From Nephrocerus scutellatus (lineage: Eukaryota; Arthropoda; Insecta; Diptera; Pipunculidae): DNA of 64,000 nucleotides. Positions 53,996-64,000 of the stretch are shown one piece after another (position 1 is the stretch's first letter; the number at the start of each line of letters is the position of its first letter). The stretch covers positions 62,697,719 to 62,761,718 of the forward strand of contig OX352765.1 of the NCBI GenBank assembly GCA_947095585.1, written 5' to 3'. Made by a program: the position numbers and the translations under genes. The notes beneath the pieces were generated by a model. The model ran no database searches. It was given only the letters and a program-made list of their open reading frames with translations, and was not told the origin of the DNA.

Positions 53996-54904
53996 GTTTG
54001 CGAAGAACAGCACAAAAGAAAATATGGAAATATTTCACTGTAATCGAAAACATAATGGAGATTCCGTCATAAAAATGAAAGTCATGCCCAGCGAAGTTAA
54101 TGAGTTGGAAAGAGAAGGCTTGATTACCGTAATTCCAACAAACCATTAACATTCAATACAGCAAATAAAAAAATATAAACATGACAAAAAAGGTACACAA
54201 ATGTTTCGTTATGTGTAGCCACAACGTTCGTTGGCATGACTTTCATTACCAAACCATGTCAAAATTAGTTGTGGTCTACGTCAATTATTGGCTGTGTTAT
54301 CGGTGCTGGCACGGAGTATAAATATTATTTGTATTATTATATGTCAATTAAAATTGTTATTATCCTTTTGAAAGTTATTAGTAATTGCAAAACTAAAAAC
54401 AAAAGAATAAACAAAAAATTGTTGATGTTGTTTAAGGAAAATTTAAGTCACCACATTAGTGATTCGATGACACACATATATATATATCATATATCAGAGT
54501 GTATTGCTTATTCATTGCATTACATTTAAATTTTCAACAAAAACAACGAATGACGTTTCATAACTCTATCTGCCCCATATAAATACCAGGAGCAATGTAA
54601 AGATAATAATTGCTATATTGCTTTCAACAACATGGGTTTGGTATTTTTTGCGGTTAACGGCTGATCAACGCAACAGCAAAAACTAACCAAATCAATTGGT
54701 CAATTTTTTGTTTCATGTGTTTGCCAACTTATCCATATATAATTTTTAAAAGTCGACTCTGGTGGTGGGAATTATAACTAAAAATTTGGTTAAATATTTC
54801 TTAACCAACAAATTTTTTTTTGGGTAACGCTAAACCTTTTCTGGTCTATCCAATGTGTTTGTTGTTGTAATTTTTATTTTTTTGTTGAAAGCATTATAGC
54901 AAAT
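53996..54904. other. interval with no recognised gene
   Basis: AT-rich sequence with scattered short frames, one of 86 codons at 54269-54529 without recognised motif. A (TA)n run lies near 54478. Confidence 0.35.
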
Positions 54905-55200
54905 GATAACATTAGCTGCATTTTATTTGCCGAGCGAGTTCGGAATTCGAATGTCAAAACCAGACAAAACCAGCCAAACAGCAGGTTTTCACAATTCCAA
55001 AGAAGGAATTCGACAGTGCAATTGTTGTTGTTCCTCGGCAAATAAAATACTGCTATTAGCTGCATTTTTTTTGCCGAGCGAGTTCGGAATTCGAATGTCA
55101 AAACCAGCCAAAACCAGCCAAACAGCAGGTTTTCACAATTCCATAGAAGGAATTCGACAGTGAATTTTTGTTGTTCCTTGGCAAATAAAATACGGCTATT
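54905..55200. repeat. two direct copies of the ~131-bp GGTTTTGGCTGG-type repeat
   Basis: TAGCTGCATTTT.TTTGCCGAGCGAG, TTCGGAATTCGAATGTCAAA, CCAGCCAAACAGCAGGTTTT and AAGGAATTCGACAGTG occur at about 54912 and 55043, 131 bp apart. The palindromic TTCGAATTC-type words are conserved in both. Confidence 0.8.
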
Positions 55201-55289
55201 GAAAAATATAGTACTTCTCTCTCTGTATATATTTCAATTCGTATATAATTCGATTTAGTTAACAGAAGCGGTAAGTTGTGTTTTATGTG

Positions 55290-56390
55290 TTTTTTTTTTG
55301 AAGTTATGTGTAATTTCAGCTGTGTACGCCCATTTTAATGCCCACAGTCCAGCAATTCTGGTACTGAGTGAAACTCAGGTATTCGATGATTCCAATACCT
55401 CGGAATTAAATCTGCCTGGGTATAACTTGGTGCCATTATTTTTCCCTCGACGCGGGCTCGTAATTTATGTCCGTAGTGATGTTTGTAGATGTTGCAAACA
55501 CCCTTGACTTGTTCCTTACCTCTCGTCATCATAATTACTCCAGCTCGTCGTTGTCAGCTAGCTCCATGCTTCCAGATTGTGCATTGCTACCGCCTGCACC
55601 TCCGAGTATTGTGCACTCTATGGGACAGACCTTCATTCGTACTTGTGCAGTTGCTAGAGTTTTAAACGATTTCAACACTCACAAGTCCGCTGGGCCAGAT
55701 GGTATATCCCCACTAGTTCTGAAGAGATGTTCTTCCAAGCTGGCATTACCATTGCTTAAGCTTTTTCATCTATCCTATTGTTCTGGACTCTTCTCGAGAA
55801 GTTAGAAAACAGCCAATACCCAAAAAAGGCGAGCCGTCGTCTCCTTCTTCGTACCGACGCATAGCACTTACATCCATTCTTTTCAAGGTCATGGAAACGC
55901 TGACGAATTTTCAGCTCACGGAATATCTGAAAACCAACGAAATCCTTAGTGACCGGCAGTACGGATTTCCTGGGCGACGTTCTACTGGTGATTTGATGAT
56001 ATATCTTACTGAACAGTGGAACCGGTCTTTGCATCAATTTGGTGAAACCCAAGCTGTTGCACTCGATATTTCCAAGGCATTTGATAGAGTTTGGCTCAAG
56101 CTATTTGGTCTAAAACGATTACTTATGGAGTCGATGAAAAACTGCTATCTTATGAACCGCTCAATTTAAGTTGTTTTGGACGGTTTCAAGTCTAAAATAC
56201 ATCAGATAAATGCTGACATTTCCCAGGGCTCTGTTTTGTTTCCGACGCTCTTTTTTTTCATATTTATTTAAGATCTCTTGTCCATTGCTTCTAATCCAAT
56301 TTACTCTTTCGCTGATGACAGCAGTTCTTATACAAGTTTGAGGAACTTCCACCCACTTCTCATGTGGAACTCAATCAACTACGTATTGTT
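55290..56390 (+). mobile_element. jockey-like non-LTR fragment, second copy
   Basis: An endonuclease piece (PAILVLSETQVFDD, LNLPGYNLVPLFFP) is followed, after deletions, by the RT start (FNTHKSAGPDGISPLVLKRC, 55670). Then come KVMETLTNFQLTEYL, YGFPGRRSTGDLM, LDISKAFDRVW, an INADISQGSV segment and SFADDSS (56305). Frames shift near 55500, 55800, 56100 and 56270, and the copy ends within RT near 56385 at the LTR that follows. It is related to but distinct from 45316-47259. Confidence 0.8.
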
Positions 56391-56394
56391 ACGA

Positions 56395-56855
56395 AATTTA
56401 GGCTTCCAATTTGGAAAGGATTTTGCAAATAAAACACAGCACAACTTTTTTTATTTACAAATAATAGCTTTAATTAACGAACAGTAAAAATAACACAAGT
56501 TCTCAATTTTATACTGGACAACTTTTAAATGCACACAAAAACCCTTAAAATACTTGTACTTTACAATAATTCTCTTATGTGGTAGCTTTATCACTTTACA
56601 AGAACTTTTACAACTTGACTGGTTAAATTCCAAATAACTAAGTATTTCTCTGCAGCGAAAGACCAGAAAATTGCAGCCTTATTCCTTTATTTACAACTAA
56701 CGATACTTATATGTAATGAGTTATTTTCTAAAAATAAACTACATGTTCCATCATGTTCCTATACAATTTGACCAGTACATAATGATTCAAACCTACGCCG
56801 GTTACATTTCAAATAATCTTACAGCCTAAAAGTATGCTACATAAAAGTGCCCGTG
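56395..56855 (-). repeat. solo-LTR-like copy of the minus gypsy LTR
   Basis: It starts TGTTACGAAATTTAGGCTTC, and its body aligns with 18580-19372 through TAACGAACAGTAAAAATAAC, ATACTTGTACTTTACAATAA and CCAGTACATAATGATTCAAA. The other end is cut at about 56855 by CACATGTG sequence. No internal region is attached. Confidence 0.7.
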
Positions 56856-57105
56856 GCTGGCTGTCCGGCTGGATCCATTTTTAACACACTTCCTAAAGTC
56901 CGATTTAATTCTAACTTTGCACACATGTGTACTTCCCATGACAATAGTTTCTATTAAAATTTTATATTTATAGTGGAATTCAGTATATTTTTTGGTTAAT
57001 TTACATGAAAAATTGTAATTTTGAAATTCTCTCTATTAACTTCGCATGCCCGTGGCTGGCTGGCCAAATCTTGTGATCAATTTTGCTAAAACTCGATTAT
57101 ATTAT
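56856..57105 (-). repeat. two CACATGTG element 3'-end fragments
   Basis: GCCCGTGGCTGGCTG.CCGGCTGGA and, about 195 bp later, GCCCGTGGCTGGCTGGCCAA mark two partial minus copies, the first with TTGCACACATGTGTACTTCC. Confidence 0.65.
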
Positions 57106-57186
57106 GTGTTGTTTTTTTAATCTATTTCAGAAATAGATTTTTTGAATGAATGACCTATCGCTTATGAAAAAAAGACCTACATTTTA

Positions 57187-57520
57187 CGTTGCATACTATT
57201 AGGCTTCTAAGATAAATTATTATTTAGACTGAATTACAACTCAATATACATAAACGGGTGTGTGTAGTTACTCGCATAGCTGAATACATAAGCTCGTGTG
57301 TCTATTGTAGTAGAAAGTTTTTGGTAGGAACTCGTATATCCCGGCTTTTAGCAGTCAGAATTTAATGGTACTATTTTTTTTTAAAAGAAATTTTTTTGAA
57401 ATAAAAAAGTTTTTTCAATAAAAAATTTCCCCAAAAATTGTTACGAATTTTGGGAATTAAATGGTTACTATTAGGCTTCTAAGATAATTCAGTGTTTAGA
57501 CTGAATTACAACTTTACATA
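57187..57520. repeat. direct repeat pair, ~50 bp, 280 bp apart
   Basis: TACTATTAGGCTTCTAAGAT at 57186 and 57466 is followed in both by AATT(A)…TTAGACTGAATTACAACT. The interval holds CTCGTATATCCCGGCTTTTA, a word related to 31217-31250. Confidence 0.65.
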
Positions 57521-57549
57521 TGGCGAGCTGAGAAGCTTTTTTGTTTGTT

Positions 57550-57812
57550 TTGTTTGTGTATCTCCGATGGATACAATTTTTTTTAAATTTTTTGGAGTGA
57601 ACGGGCCCTGAGTCCCGAAGGTGCCCATGTTATTTTTTTAACAATTAACTCGAAGAATCTCCGATGGAAAAACATTTTGCAAAATTTTTGGAATGATCGG
57701 GTCCTGACACCCGAATGTTGCCAAGGTAAATTTTTAAAAAATTAGCCCGATTTTCTTCAAATTTTAAACATATGTATTACAGAATTTACATGAAAAATTT
57801 GGGTTGTTTTTT
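57550..57812 (-). mobile_element. CACATGTG element 5' half, minus
   Basis: Two decayed internal units (GATGGATACAATTTTTTTTA, GAACGGGCCCTGAGTCCCGA) end in GAATTTACATGAAAAATTTG and GGTTGTTTTT, the 5' terminal block. Confidence 0.7.
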
Positions 57813-57814
57813 AT

Positions 57815-58410
57815 CTTTATATATATAATTCTACTGTACGTGTGTATGTTACTGAACTCCTCCTAAACGGCTGGACCGATTTGAATGAATTTTTTTGTAT
57901 GCGTTCGGGTGACGACCTGAATGGTTTAGATTCACAAATCAGCCGGCAGATGGAGCTGGTTTCGTTTTTTTTCCGAAAATTCTTATTTATGGAACGATTT
58001 GGCTCAAATTCTCAACATATACTATTTAAATAAAAAGAAAGTCGTTGACAATTTGGACCCGATAGGTGGCGCTGGGGTGGAAAATGTAGTTTTCCCTGCA
58101 TATGATCTTCATTTACAGAATATTCGAACAAGTGTACATTTTTTGCCTGTTAAGTGTCGATTCTATAGTTTTCTGGATTGGTGAGTTGGTTAGGTAGTGG
58201 GGTGTAAGTGGACGGGATGTCAGTGGGCGGGGGTCAGTGGGATGGGACAGCCGGGAAACGCCGGATATTTCTGCTAATACTGATGTGACTAATACTGTGA
58301 GGCGATATCGCAAAACAAATAGCTTTTCACAAGTTCACAAAACGATCGCAAACAAATTTATTGAAAGTGGGACAGGACAACGTCTGTCGGGTCAGCTAGT
58401 TTTTTATATA
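57815..58410 (-). mobile_element. CTAGCTGACCCG-family repeat, most complete copy
   Basis: On the minus strand it runs from CTAGCTGACCCGACAGACGT (58400-58381) through the minisatellite (58190-58255) and two GGTGGCGCTGG-type blocks to AATCGGTCCAGCCGTTTAGG and the AT-rich end near 57820. No protein is encoded. Confidence 0.8.
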
Positions 58411-58419
58411 AAAAAACAA

Positions 58420-58838
58420 CCCATAAAAGTTAAAATTTTTCATGTAAATTCTCTTATAACCAAAAGTATACTGAATTCCACTATTAATGCTGAAATATAA
58501 AAACACATACGAAGCACTGCAACACTACAACAAAACAACCACAATCGCAAAGCAAGCAGCGCTGTTCACAGCGCAAAACGCACACAGAACATAGTCATTA
58601 TAAAATTTTCTGATGCCGCTATATGGGTAAACAATTTGTATAGGAGCCCCCCGACCCCGCAGCACGATCACTCTCATCTTTTAATATAAAGTATTATAAC
58701 CGGATATATACATGTGTGCAAAATTTCAATAAAATCGGGGTTTAAAAAGTGGGTTAAAAATTTATCACAAGATTTGACCAGTTAGCCAGTCCGCCAGCCA
58801 CGGGCACGCAAAGTTAATATAGGGAATTTAAAAACCAT
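58420..58838 (+). mobile_element. CACATGTG element, plus
   Basis: Starts AACAACCCATAAAAGTTAAA with AAATTCTCTTA, has the ACACATACGAAGCACTGCAA segment and one unit, and ends GCAAAGTTAATATAGGGAATTTAAAAA. It abuts the preceding element with about ten bases between. Confidence 0.8.
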
Positions 58839-59094
58839 AACCACCACAAAAAAAATCGATACAATTTTTTTCAGTTTTTTCAGGGGTAGTAACTTTCGCA
58901 AGCCAAGCGCTAACCAATTGTTTTAAAACAAGTCCCATCAAATTTTGACTGGTAGAATCCGAGATATACGACACGACAAACAAACGTACAAATGTACACA
59001 CGTTCCCTTTATGGTTTTTTTTAGTATGCGGTATGTACTTTGCGATTTATCTTAGGATTCGAATTCTATTATAAGCGTTAATAACTATTTTTCG
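58839..59094. other. unassigned interval
   Basis: TTGTTTTAAAACAAGTCCCAT and GGTAGAATCCGAGATATACG are reverse-complement relatives of 31220-31270, the interior of the chimeric MITE. The borders are unclear. Confidence 0.45.
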
Positions 59095-59225
59095 TAACAG
59101 TATGTTAAGCACGTTAATTTCTGAAGTGGATAGCATATTAAAATGGGGAGGAAACAATCGAGTACAATTTACCTCTTCCAAAACCCAATCTTGTCTTTTG
59201 TCATCCAAGCGAATCTCCAAAACAA
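59095..59225 (+). mobile_element. jockey-like RT fragment
   Basis: An open stretch encodes LISEVDSILKWGGNNRVQFT and SSKTQSCLLSSKR, the region after the FADD box in jockey-clade RTs. About 43 codons remain. Confidence 0.75.
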
Positions 59226-59570
59226 CTCCGAAAGAACCTAATAAGGTCCCCAAGAGACCCTCAAAAAACCACTAAAAGACACCCAAATGGCCTTACCGAA
59301 TTTCGTACAAATCAGTTTAGAAGTAGCTTCCTGATTCCAGTCCCTAATGATCATATCCTAGAATTCCCATAGAAACAAGTCTTATAGTTGCATCTTAGTT
59401 CTACATACCGGATTTCATGCGACACGCTTGAGAAATAGCTTTGTTCCCGAAATTCTAGACCATAAAGATCATATTCCAAAATTTCCATAGGAACAAGTCT
59501 TATTGTCGCATCTTTGTCCGACACACTTATTGAGCAGACCTCAAAAACTGAAATCTTGTTTGGAAGATAC
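59226..59570 (-). repeat. 118-bp satellite with AAAAGACACCC border
   Basis: About two units in minus orientation (CTTATAGTTGCATCTTAGTT, CTACATACCGGATTTCATGC) preceded by a C/A-rich tract, the complement of 22691-22830. Confidence 0.8.
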
Positions 59571-59699
59571 GCCCCCTTTACTTTACAGTGTGTCCATAAT
59601 ATTCAAAAACGCATTTTAAAAGGAAAAACTCAATTCTGAATATAAACCAAATAAGCGAGGGAATCATTTCATCCTTTTGTACTTTTCTTACTTAAACAT

Positions 59700-60490
59700 T
59701 GGGCCACGACTATAATGCGACTATGTAGAACTAATCTTTACCTTTAATTTGATATCAATATTCAGGACCGCCCACTTTTAAACACGCCCCTGCTAATCTT
59801 TCATGAGAAATTCATTTTTTGGCTGTAACTCTGTCGAGGGGATTTGGATTGGATACAATTTTTAATTTTTTAACTTTTTATAGGACGGAAGGTATTTTTA
59901 TTTCCTTGATATGTATATGATACCAATTAACCCCCTAAAATCCATCAAACCAATTAGAAAAATACATTTTTCCAAAAATAACTCAAAAATTTGAAATCCT
60001 CTCTCTCCTAAAGGGGCGTCTTTTCCAAACAAGATTGCGGTTTTTGAGGTCTGCTCAATTAGGGCTTTCAGTGTCCGAACGCCCATAAAACGCCCATAAA
60101 AAAGTTCTGCCGTGTAGAAGTAATTATCACCTTTCAGTTGATACCAATATTTAGGCCCACACACTTTTGCACACGCTCCCTGCTGAACTTTAATGTGAAA
60201 GTCATTTTTTGGCTCTAACTCTGTCGAGGGGGTTTGGATTGGATACAATTTTTAATAGAACGGAAGGTATTTTTAATGCCTTTTATATGATACCAATTAA
60301 CCCCCTAACATCTATCAAACCACCTAGAAAAATTCACTTTTAAAAAAAGAGCTCAAAACTTTGGAAACCCCATCTGCTTAAGGGGGAATTTCCGCCAAAC
60401 AATATTGCTGTTTTCGAGGTCTGCTCAATAAGGGCTTTCAGACAGGGTGGGTTCGAAAGCCGTAACCCTCTGCTCGTTAAAACGCACTTT
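59700..60490. repeat. 365-bp repeat, two tandem copies
   Basis: TTTTTTGGCT(G/C)TAACTCTGTCGAGGGG, GGATACAATTTTTAAT, CGGAAGGTATTTTTA, ATGATACCAATTAACCCCCT and GTCTGCTCAAT.AGGGCTTTCAG occur in both copies, about 365 bp apart. Confidence 0.85.
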
Positions 60491-60504
60491 AGCAAACACT
60501 GTAT

Positions 60505-61120
60505 ATCTATATATATAAAAATCAATTGCTGTTCGTTAGATTGGCTAAAACTCGAGAACGGCTGAACCGATTTGGCTAATTTGGTCTTAAATTATTTGTG
60601 GAAGTCCAGAAAAGGTTTAAAAGGTGAATTCAGCCCCGCTAGGTGGCGCTGGTATCGTTTTTCTGAAAATTCTTATTTATGGTACGATTTATCTCAAATT
60701 CACACCATATAATATTTAAATAAAAAGAAAGTCGTTGACAAAATTGGGACCCGATAGGTGGCGCTGGTGTCTTTTTTCCCCCGAAAAATCTTATTTATGG
60801 AACGATTCGGCTCTAATTCACACCATATAATATTTAAATAAAAAGAAAGTCGTTGACAAAATTTGGACCCGATAGGTGGCGCTGGTGTCTTTTTTTCCGA
60901 GGTGGGTCAGTGTGTATGAGGTCAATGGATGGGTGGTCAGTGGGCGGAAGGTCAGTGGGTGTGAGTTCAGTGGGCGATGAGTCAGTGTGTATGAGGTCTA
61001 AGGGTGGGAGGTCAGTTGGCGGGGGTCAGTGGGATGGGGCAGTCGGGAAACGCGGGTGTAAGTGGGCGTGGCGGCAGTGGGCGGGTAGCAAAGCGCCCGG
61101 GAACAGCTCGTTTCTTATAT
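60505..61120 (-). mobile_element. CTAGCTGACCCG-family relative with ~110-bp internal duplication
   Basis: ACTCGAGAACGGCTGAACCG precedes three GGTGGCGCTGGT blocks; TATTTAAATAAAAAGAAAGTCGTTGACA is duplicated in units of about 115 bp (60705-60890). A GTCAGTGGGCGG minisatellite follows (60900-61080). Confidence 0.75.
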
Positions 61121-63415
61121 TTATTGATTTTTAGGTCGACCATATTCAGAATTAGCCAAACTGCAGTTAATGCGGTACACTGAATAGCAACTGATGAATT
61201 TTTTATTTTTGGGCTAAATAATTATTTGTACCTCTGCAAAAAGTGATCATATTCCTCCATTAATTGTTTATTAATTAAAATTTCTACAGAAAACCTTTTT
61301 TCTTGAACTTTTGACCTGTTTTAGAGAAATATTACGTTTGTATAATTAATATCCTTTTAGTGTTTTAAATTGATCATATATTTATTAATCGAACACTTAA
61401 CACTTTCTTTCAATTAAAATTAATTATTATTTACCGACACTTTTTGTAGAATTGCACTGCGCTTTCTAAACAAAACACAAACGTCTTATTTTAATTGTAC
61501 CAAAATATTTCAATTTTAACCGTCATATCTACAAAACAGTTCTTTATTACTACTATAACTTGCTATATCGGTTATTTGCCGCTAGTTTCAGCCAAATCAC
61601 AATCAAAAAAATGAAGTGTTATACGAACTAGATTATAAAACTTATTTATTTACCATCTTAGCCTAGAGTTTCATTTTGTGTGACGAGCATATGTGGTCGT
61701 TGAGTTTAATATGACGAATGCTGCTTAGGAGAATGTAGAATAAAAATGAAAATCCAATATTCTTATGTTTACGAATTGTTCTTGCGTAAATAACTTATTT
61801 TTTTTTAAAGTTACATATAAAGTATTACACATTACTTCTAAAGTTTGCAGTTTGTAAAGTGAGGACTAATAACTAAATTAATAAATCATAGAACAAGTTT
61901 TATGAAGATTTTGTATATATATAGAAAGTGCTGTGACATCAATCAACTAACCTTATGGTGTGTATATAATTACAGTATGGTTTTCTTTTATTTAATATTT
62001 TTGAATTGTCAAAATTTAGGTAGTTTGTTAATAAACATGTAATGTTAGAAATTTACAATAAAAAATTTAATCAAAATATACAAAGTATGAATAAGTATGC
62101 AATAAGTAACATAAAAGAAAAAGAATAGTTTCCCCTTTTGTATACAATTTTCTGGCTACAATTTATCATCATGGAACTTAAAGGAAGGTAAGTTGTTTTA
62201 CAATTTATGTTCAAATTATATTGAAATGAAAACATTAATCAATAGTTTACTGTGTGTGTATATGGCAGTTTAAAAAATTGCCTTTAAATACCTATCTATA
62301 TCTTAATTCAGTTGTCCTGGGTTTAAGCGCATGTGTGAGAAAAATTTATGCAAAAGCATCATTCCTTCTTTCATGTTATACCAGAATATAAGCTTTTTAC
62401 CACCTGTATCTTTATAAAACCTTTTTAATTTCTAGGAAGCTCTATCTTTCTTTTACTATAAATTTACTGAAATCACAGTTGAACAGTAATTTCTCAATAC
62501 GTCTTTCTCTGCTTCAGTACATTTTAAATATTCTAAGTATTTTATATTTAATGTTTTAAACAAATATTTCTGCAGTATTATATTGCTGTTCAATTTTCGA
62601 AAAAGACACTTAACTTAAAAGTTTTAATATTTAAAAAGAATAATTGTTATTTATTTTAATCAGAACAAAATTTATGTACACTTATTTATATATATATTAT
62701 AAATATAAGTAAGTTAACTAAAACCATTATTTTACGTGATAAGATTTTGTAGCATAAAATGAATTCTTAAAAGAAAATTATAGGTTGTATAAACTTATCA
62801 ACAACAAAATTAATTAAATAACTAAATTACAGATATGAAATATATAAGCCATCATAAGATTTTGATTTGTGTATGTATTGATTGAATTCTTCTTAAAATA
62901 CAAAGTGTACACATAAATCACAATTGCAATTGTAGTGTATATTGTGTATGTTATGCAGTCAAGTAAATTTTAAAAAATATACATTCGTTTTAAAAATTAA
63001 ATCTATCTTCGAACAATAATTTCATTTAAATTTAAATAAATCTCTGCTTAATTTAATTGATGACATTTTAATTGTAATTGACATTTTTTAATGTAATATG
63101 TAGGTAAACCTTTTGCTATCGAAGTTTTTAACTTATTTAGTTTATGGATAATTCACTGTTTATATATATTTATATATATAAAGCTATTACAATTTTTTAA
63201 ACAGTTCAATGATCAAATTCATATATATATATATCATAATAGAGTAAATAGATATATATATATAAATATATATATATTATATTCAATAATGTTCAAAGTC
63301 GTGTAAAAATGTTATTGATAGTGAAATGATAATGTGCTTATGAGTACATACTTAAAGCTAGCGTTTTTTAAATGTAGCTTAAGAAAACACCAAAATATTT
63401 TGTCACTGTTAAAAA
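61121..63415. other. AT-rich upstream region of the calcium-sensor gene
   Basis: About 2.3 kb without recognised transposable elements or reading frames, ending in (TA)n microsatellites at 63155-63280. It probably contains 5' untranslated sequence, promoter or a first intron of the gene at 63416. Confidence 0.5.
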
Positions 63416-63729
63416 ATGGGATGCTTTACTAGCAAAGATCGTCTCACAAAAGAAGATATGGAATTTTTAAAATCGCACACACGATATGATGAAGCAACAA
63501 TAAAAGAATGGTACAAAGGATTTAAGGTATTAATGTCTTACACATTCAGTTTACCACTCCCTTCAATATTTTTTATGTTTAATAGCAAGACTGTCCAAAC
63601 GGCCGTTTAACGCCTGCAAAGTTTGTTGACATGTACAAAATGTTCTTCCCGTCTGGAAATGCGGAAGAATTTTGTGATCACGTATTTCGCACGTTTGATA
63701 TGGATAAGAATGGGTATATTGATTTTAAA
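63416..63729 (+). CDS. neuronal calcium sensor family protein, exons 1-2 (partial)
   Basis: EF-hand calcium sensors of the neurocalcin/recoverin/NCS-1 type bind calcium and, through an N-myristoyl switch, move to membranes. Exon 1 (63416-63526) begins [18 protein letters not shown], with glycine-2 for myristoylation, and ends EWYKGFK before GTATTA. Exon 2 (63586-63729), after TTTAATAG, begins with the degenerate first EF-hand ([14 protein letters not shown]). It reaches the second EF-hand loop, [10 protein letters not shown], before GTAAGT. The joined 85 codons cover the N-terminal 45% of a family protein of about 185-200 residues; the other exons lie beyond the window. Phases are 0 at both joins and the intron is 59 bp. 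The sequence resembles an invertebrate-specific paralogue more than frequenin, so I give no symbol. Confidence 0.85.
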
Positions 63730-64000
63730 GTAAGTATAAAATTGAAAACTATATTTTAAACTAGTCGTCAATAGCCGGAACACTCCGGCAATTTAATTTG
63801 CTATTCTTTTAAAAGAGCTGTACAATATATCGAAATAAGAAATATCCAATAGGTGAGCTTAAAAACTATTCGAATGCAGTGTTATATGTACCTAGCATTA
63901 GAAAGAAAACATTTCCTGAACAAAATTAATTTTACATCTCAACATAGTATTCTTTTAGCTCAGTTCACATATTCAAACGTTTTTCTAGCGTATTTTAATT
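63730..64000 (+). other. second intron of the calcium-sensor gene (incomplete)
   Basis: AT-rich sequence after the exon 2 donor. No further exon is seen before the window ends. Confidence 0.6.

Noticed and set aside
60853..61134. Glycine/valine-rich plus-strand ORF (and 5542-5748, 5349-5582)
   Set aside because: These are translations of the GTCAGTGGGCGG minisatellite.
62641..63300. Origin or matrix-attachment region from the AT-rich, TATATA-rich tract
   Set aside because: Base composition alone is not sufficient evidence; similar tracts are common in insect intergenic DNA.

Overview
This window is non-coding-rich eukaryotic DNA, most probably from a large-genome fly (Diptera). The evidence is a mixture of insect-type transposable elements (maT DD37D, rosa-type DD41D and irritans-type mariners, BEL/Pao and Ty3/gypsy LTR elements, an env-bearing errantivirus-like element, RTE-like and jockey-like non-LTR elements, a tRNA-derived SINE) plus two host genes with short, GT-AG-bounded insect-style introns. 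I cannot name the species. Nothing bacterial or operon-like is present.

Layout. 1-8.2 kb: RTE-like tail, CACATGTG tandem-repeat elements, a short block at 2.3-3.2 kb with compact overlapping open frames that may be an endogenised large DNA virus fragment, a maT transposon, a minisatellite-bearing repeat, a SINE split by a MITE, and a gypsy LTR/PBS/gag relic. 8.26-15.2 kb: a gypsy-type element with both LTRs, gag, protease, RT, RNase H, integrase N-terminus and an env remnant, its 3' LTR carrying a 176-bp satellite. 15.2-18.4 kb: LTR-like promoter DNA and two non-LTR elements. 18.5-26.3 kb: a minus-strand gypsy element broken up by a CACATGTG element, satellites (45-, 73- and 118-bp families) and two mariner-superfamily relics. 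26.4-28.5 kb: more non-LTR sequence.

28.5-45.1 kb is the most striking part. A BEL/Pao element, inserted in a 118-bp satellite with a 5-bp target duplication, was itself entered by a hAT-like element (8-bp duplication) that carries a long-TIR TA-flanked MITE. A 6,027-bp unit containing the BEL 5' half, this MITE, a CACATGTG element and a rosa mariner is repeated nearly identically in tandem. Chimeric MITEs at the unit junctions suggest non-allelic recombination between two MITE copies.

45.3-48.6 kb: a jockey-like element and repeats. 48.6-49.5 kb (minus): the first four coding exons of an ARMC8 (GID/CTLH complex armadillo protein) orthologue; no later exons are visible at lower coordinates, so the whole TE cluster may be its intron. 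50-61 kb: repeats, a near-complete maT, jockey fragments, and a solo-LTR-like segment. 61-63.4 kb: AT-rich sequence without recognised repeats. 63.4-63.7 kb (plus): the first two coding exons of a neuronal calcium sensor family gene. The two host genes are divergently transcribed; everything else is transposable or repetitive DNA, nearly all with broken reading frames.
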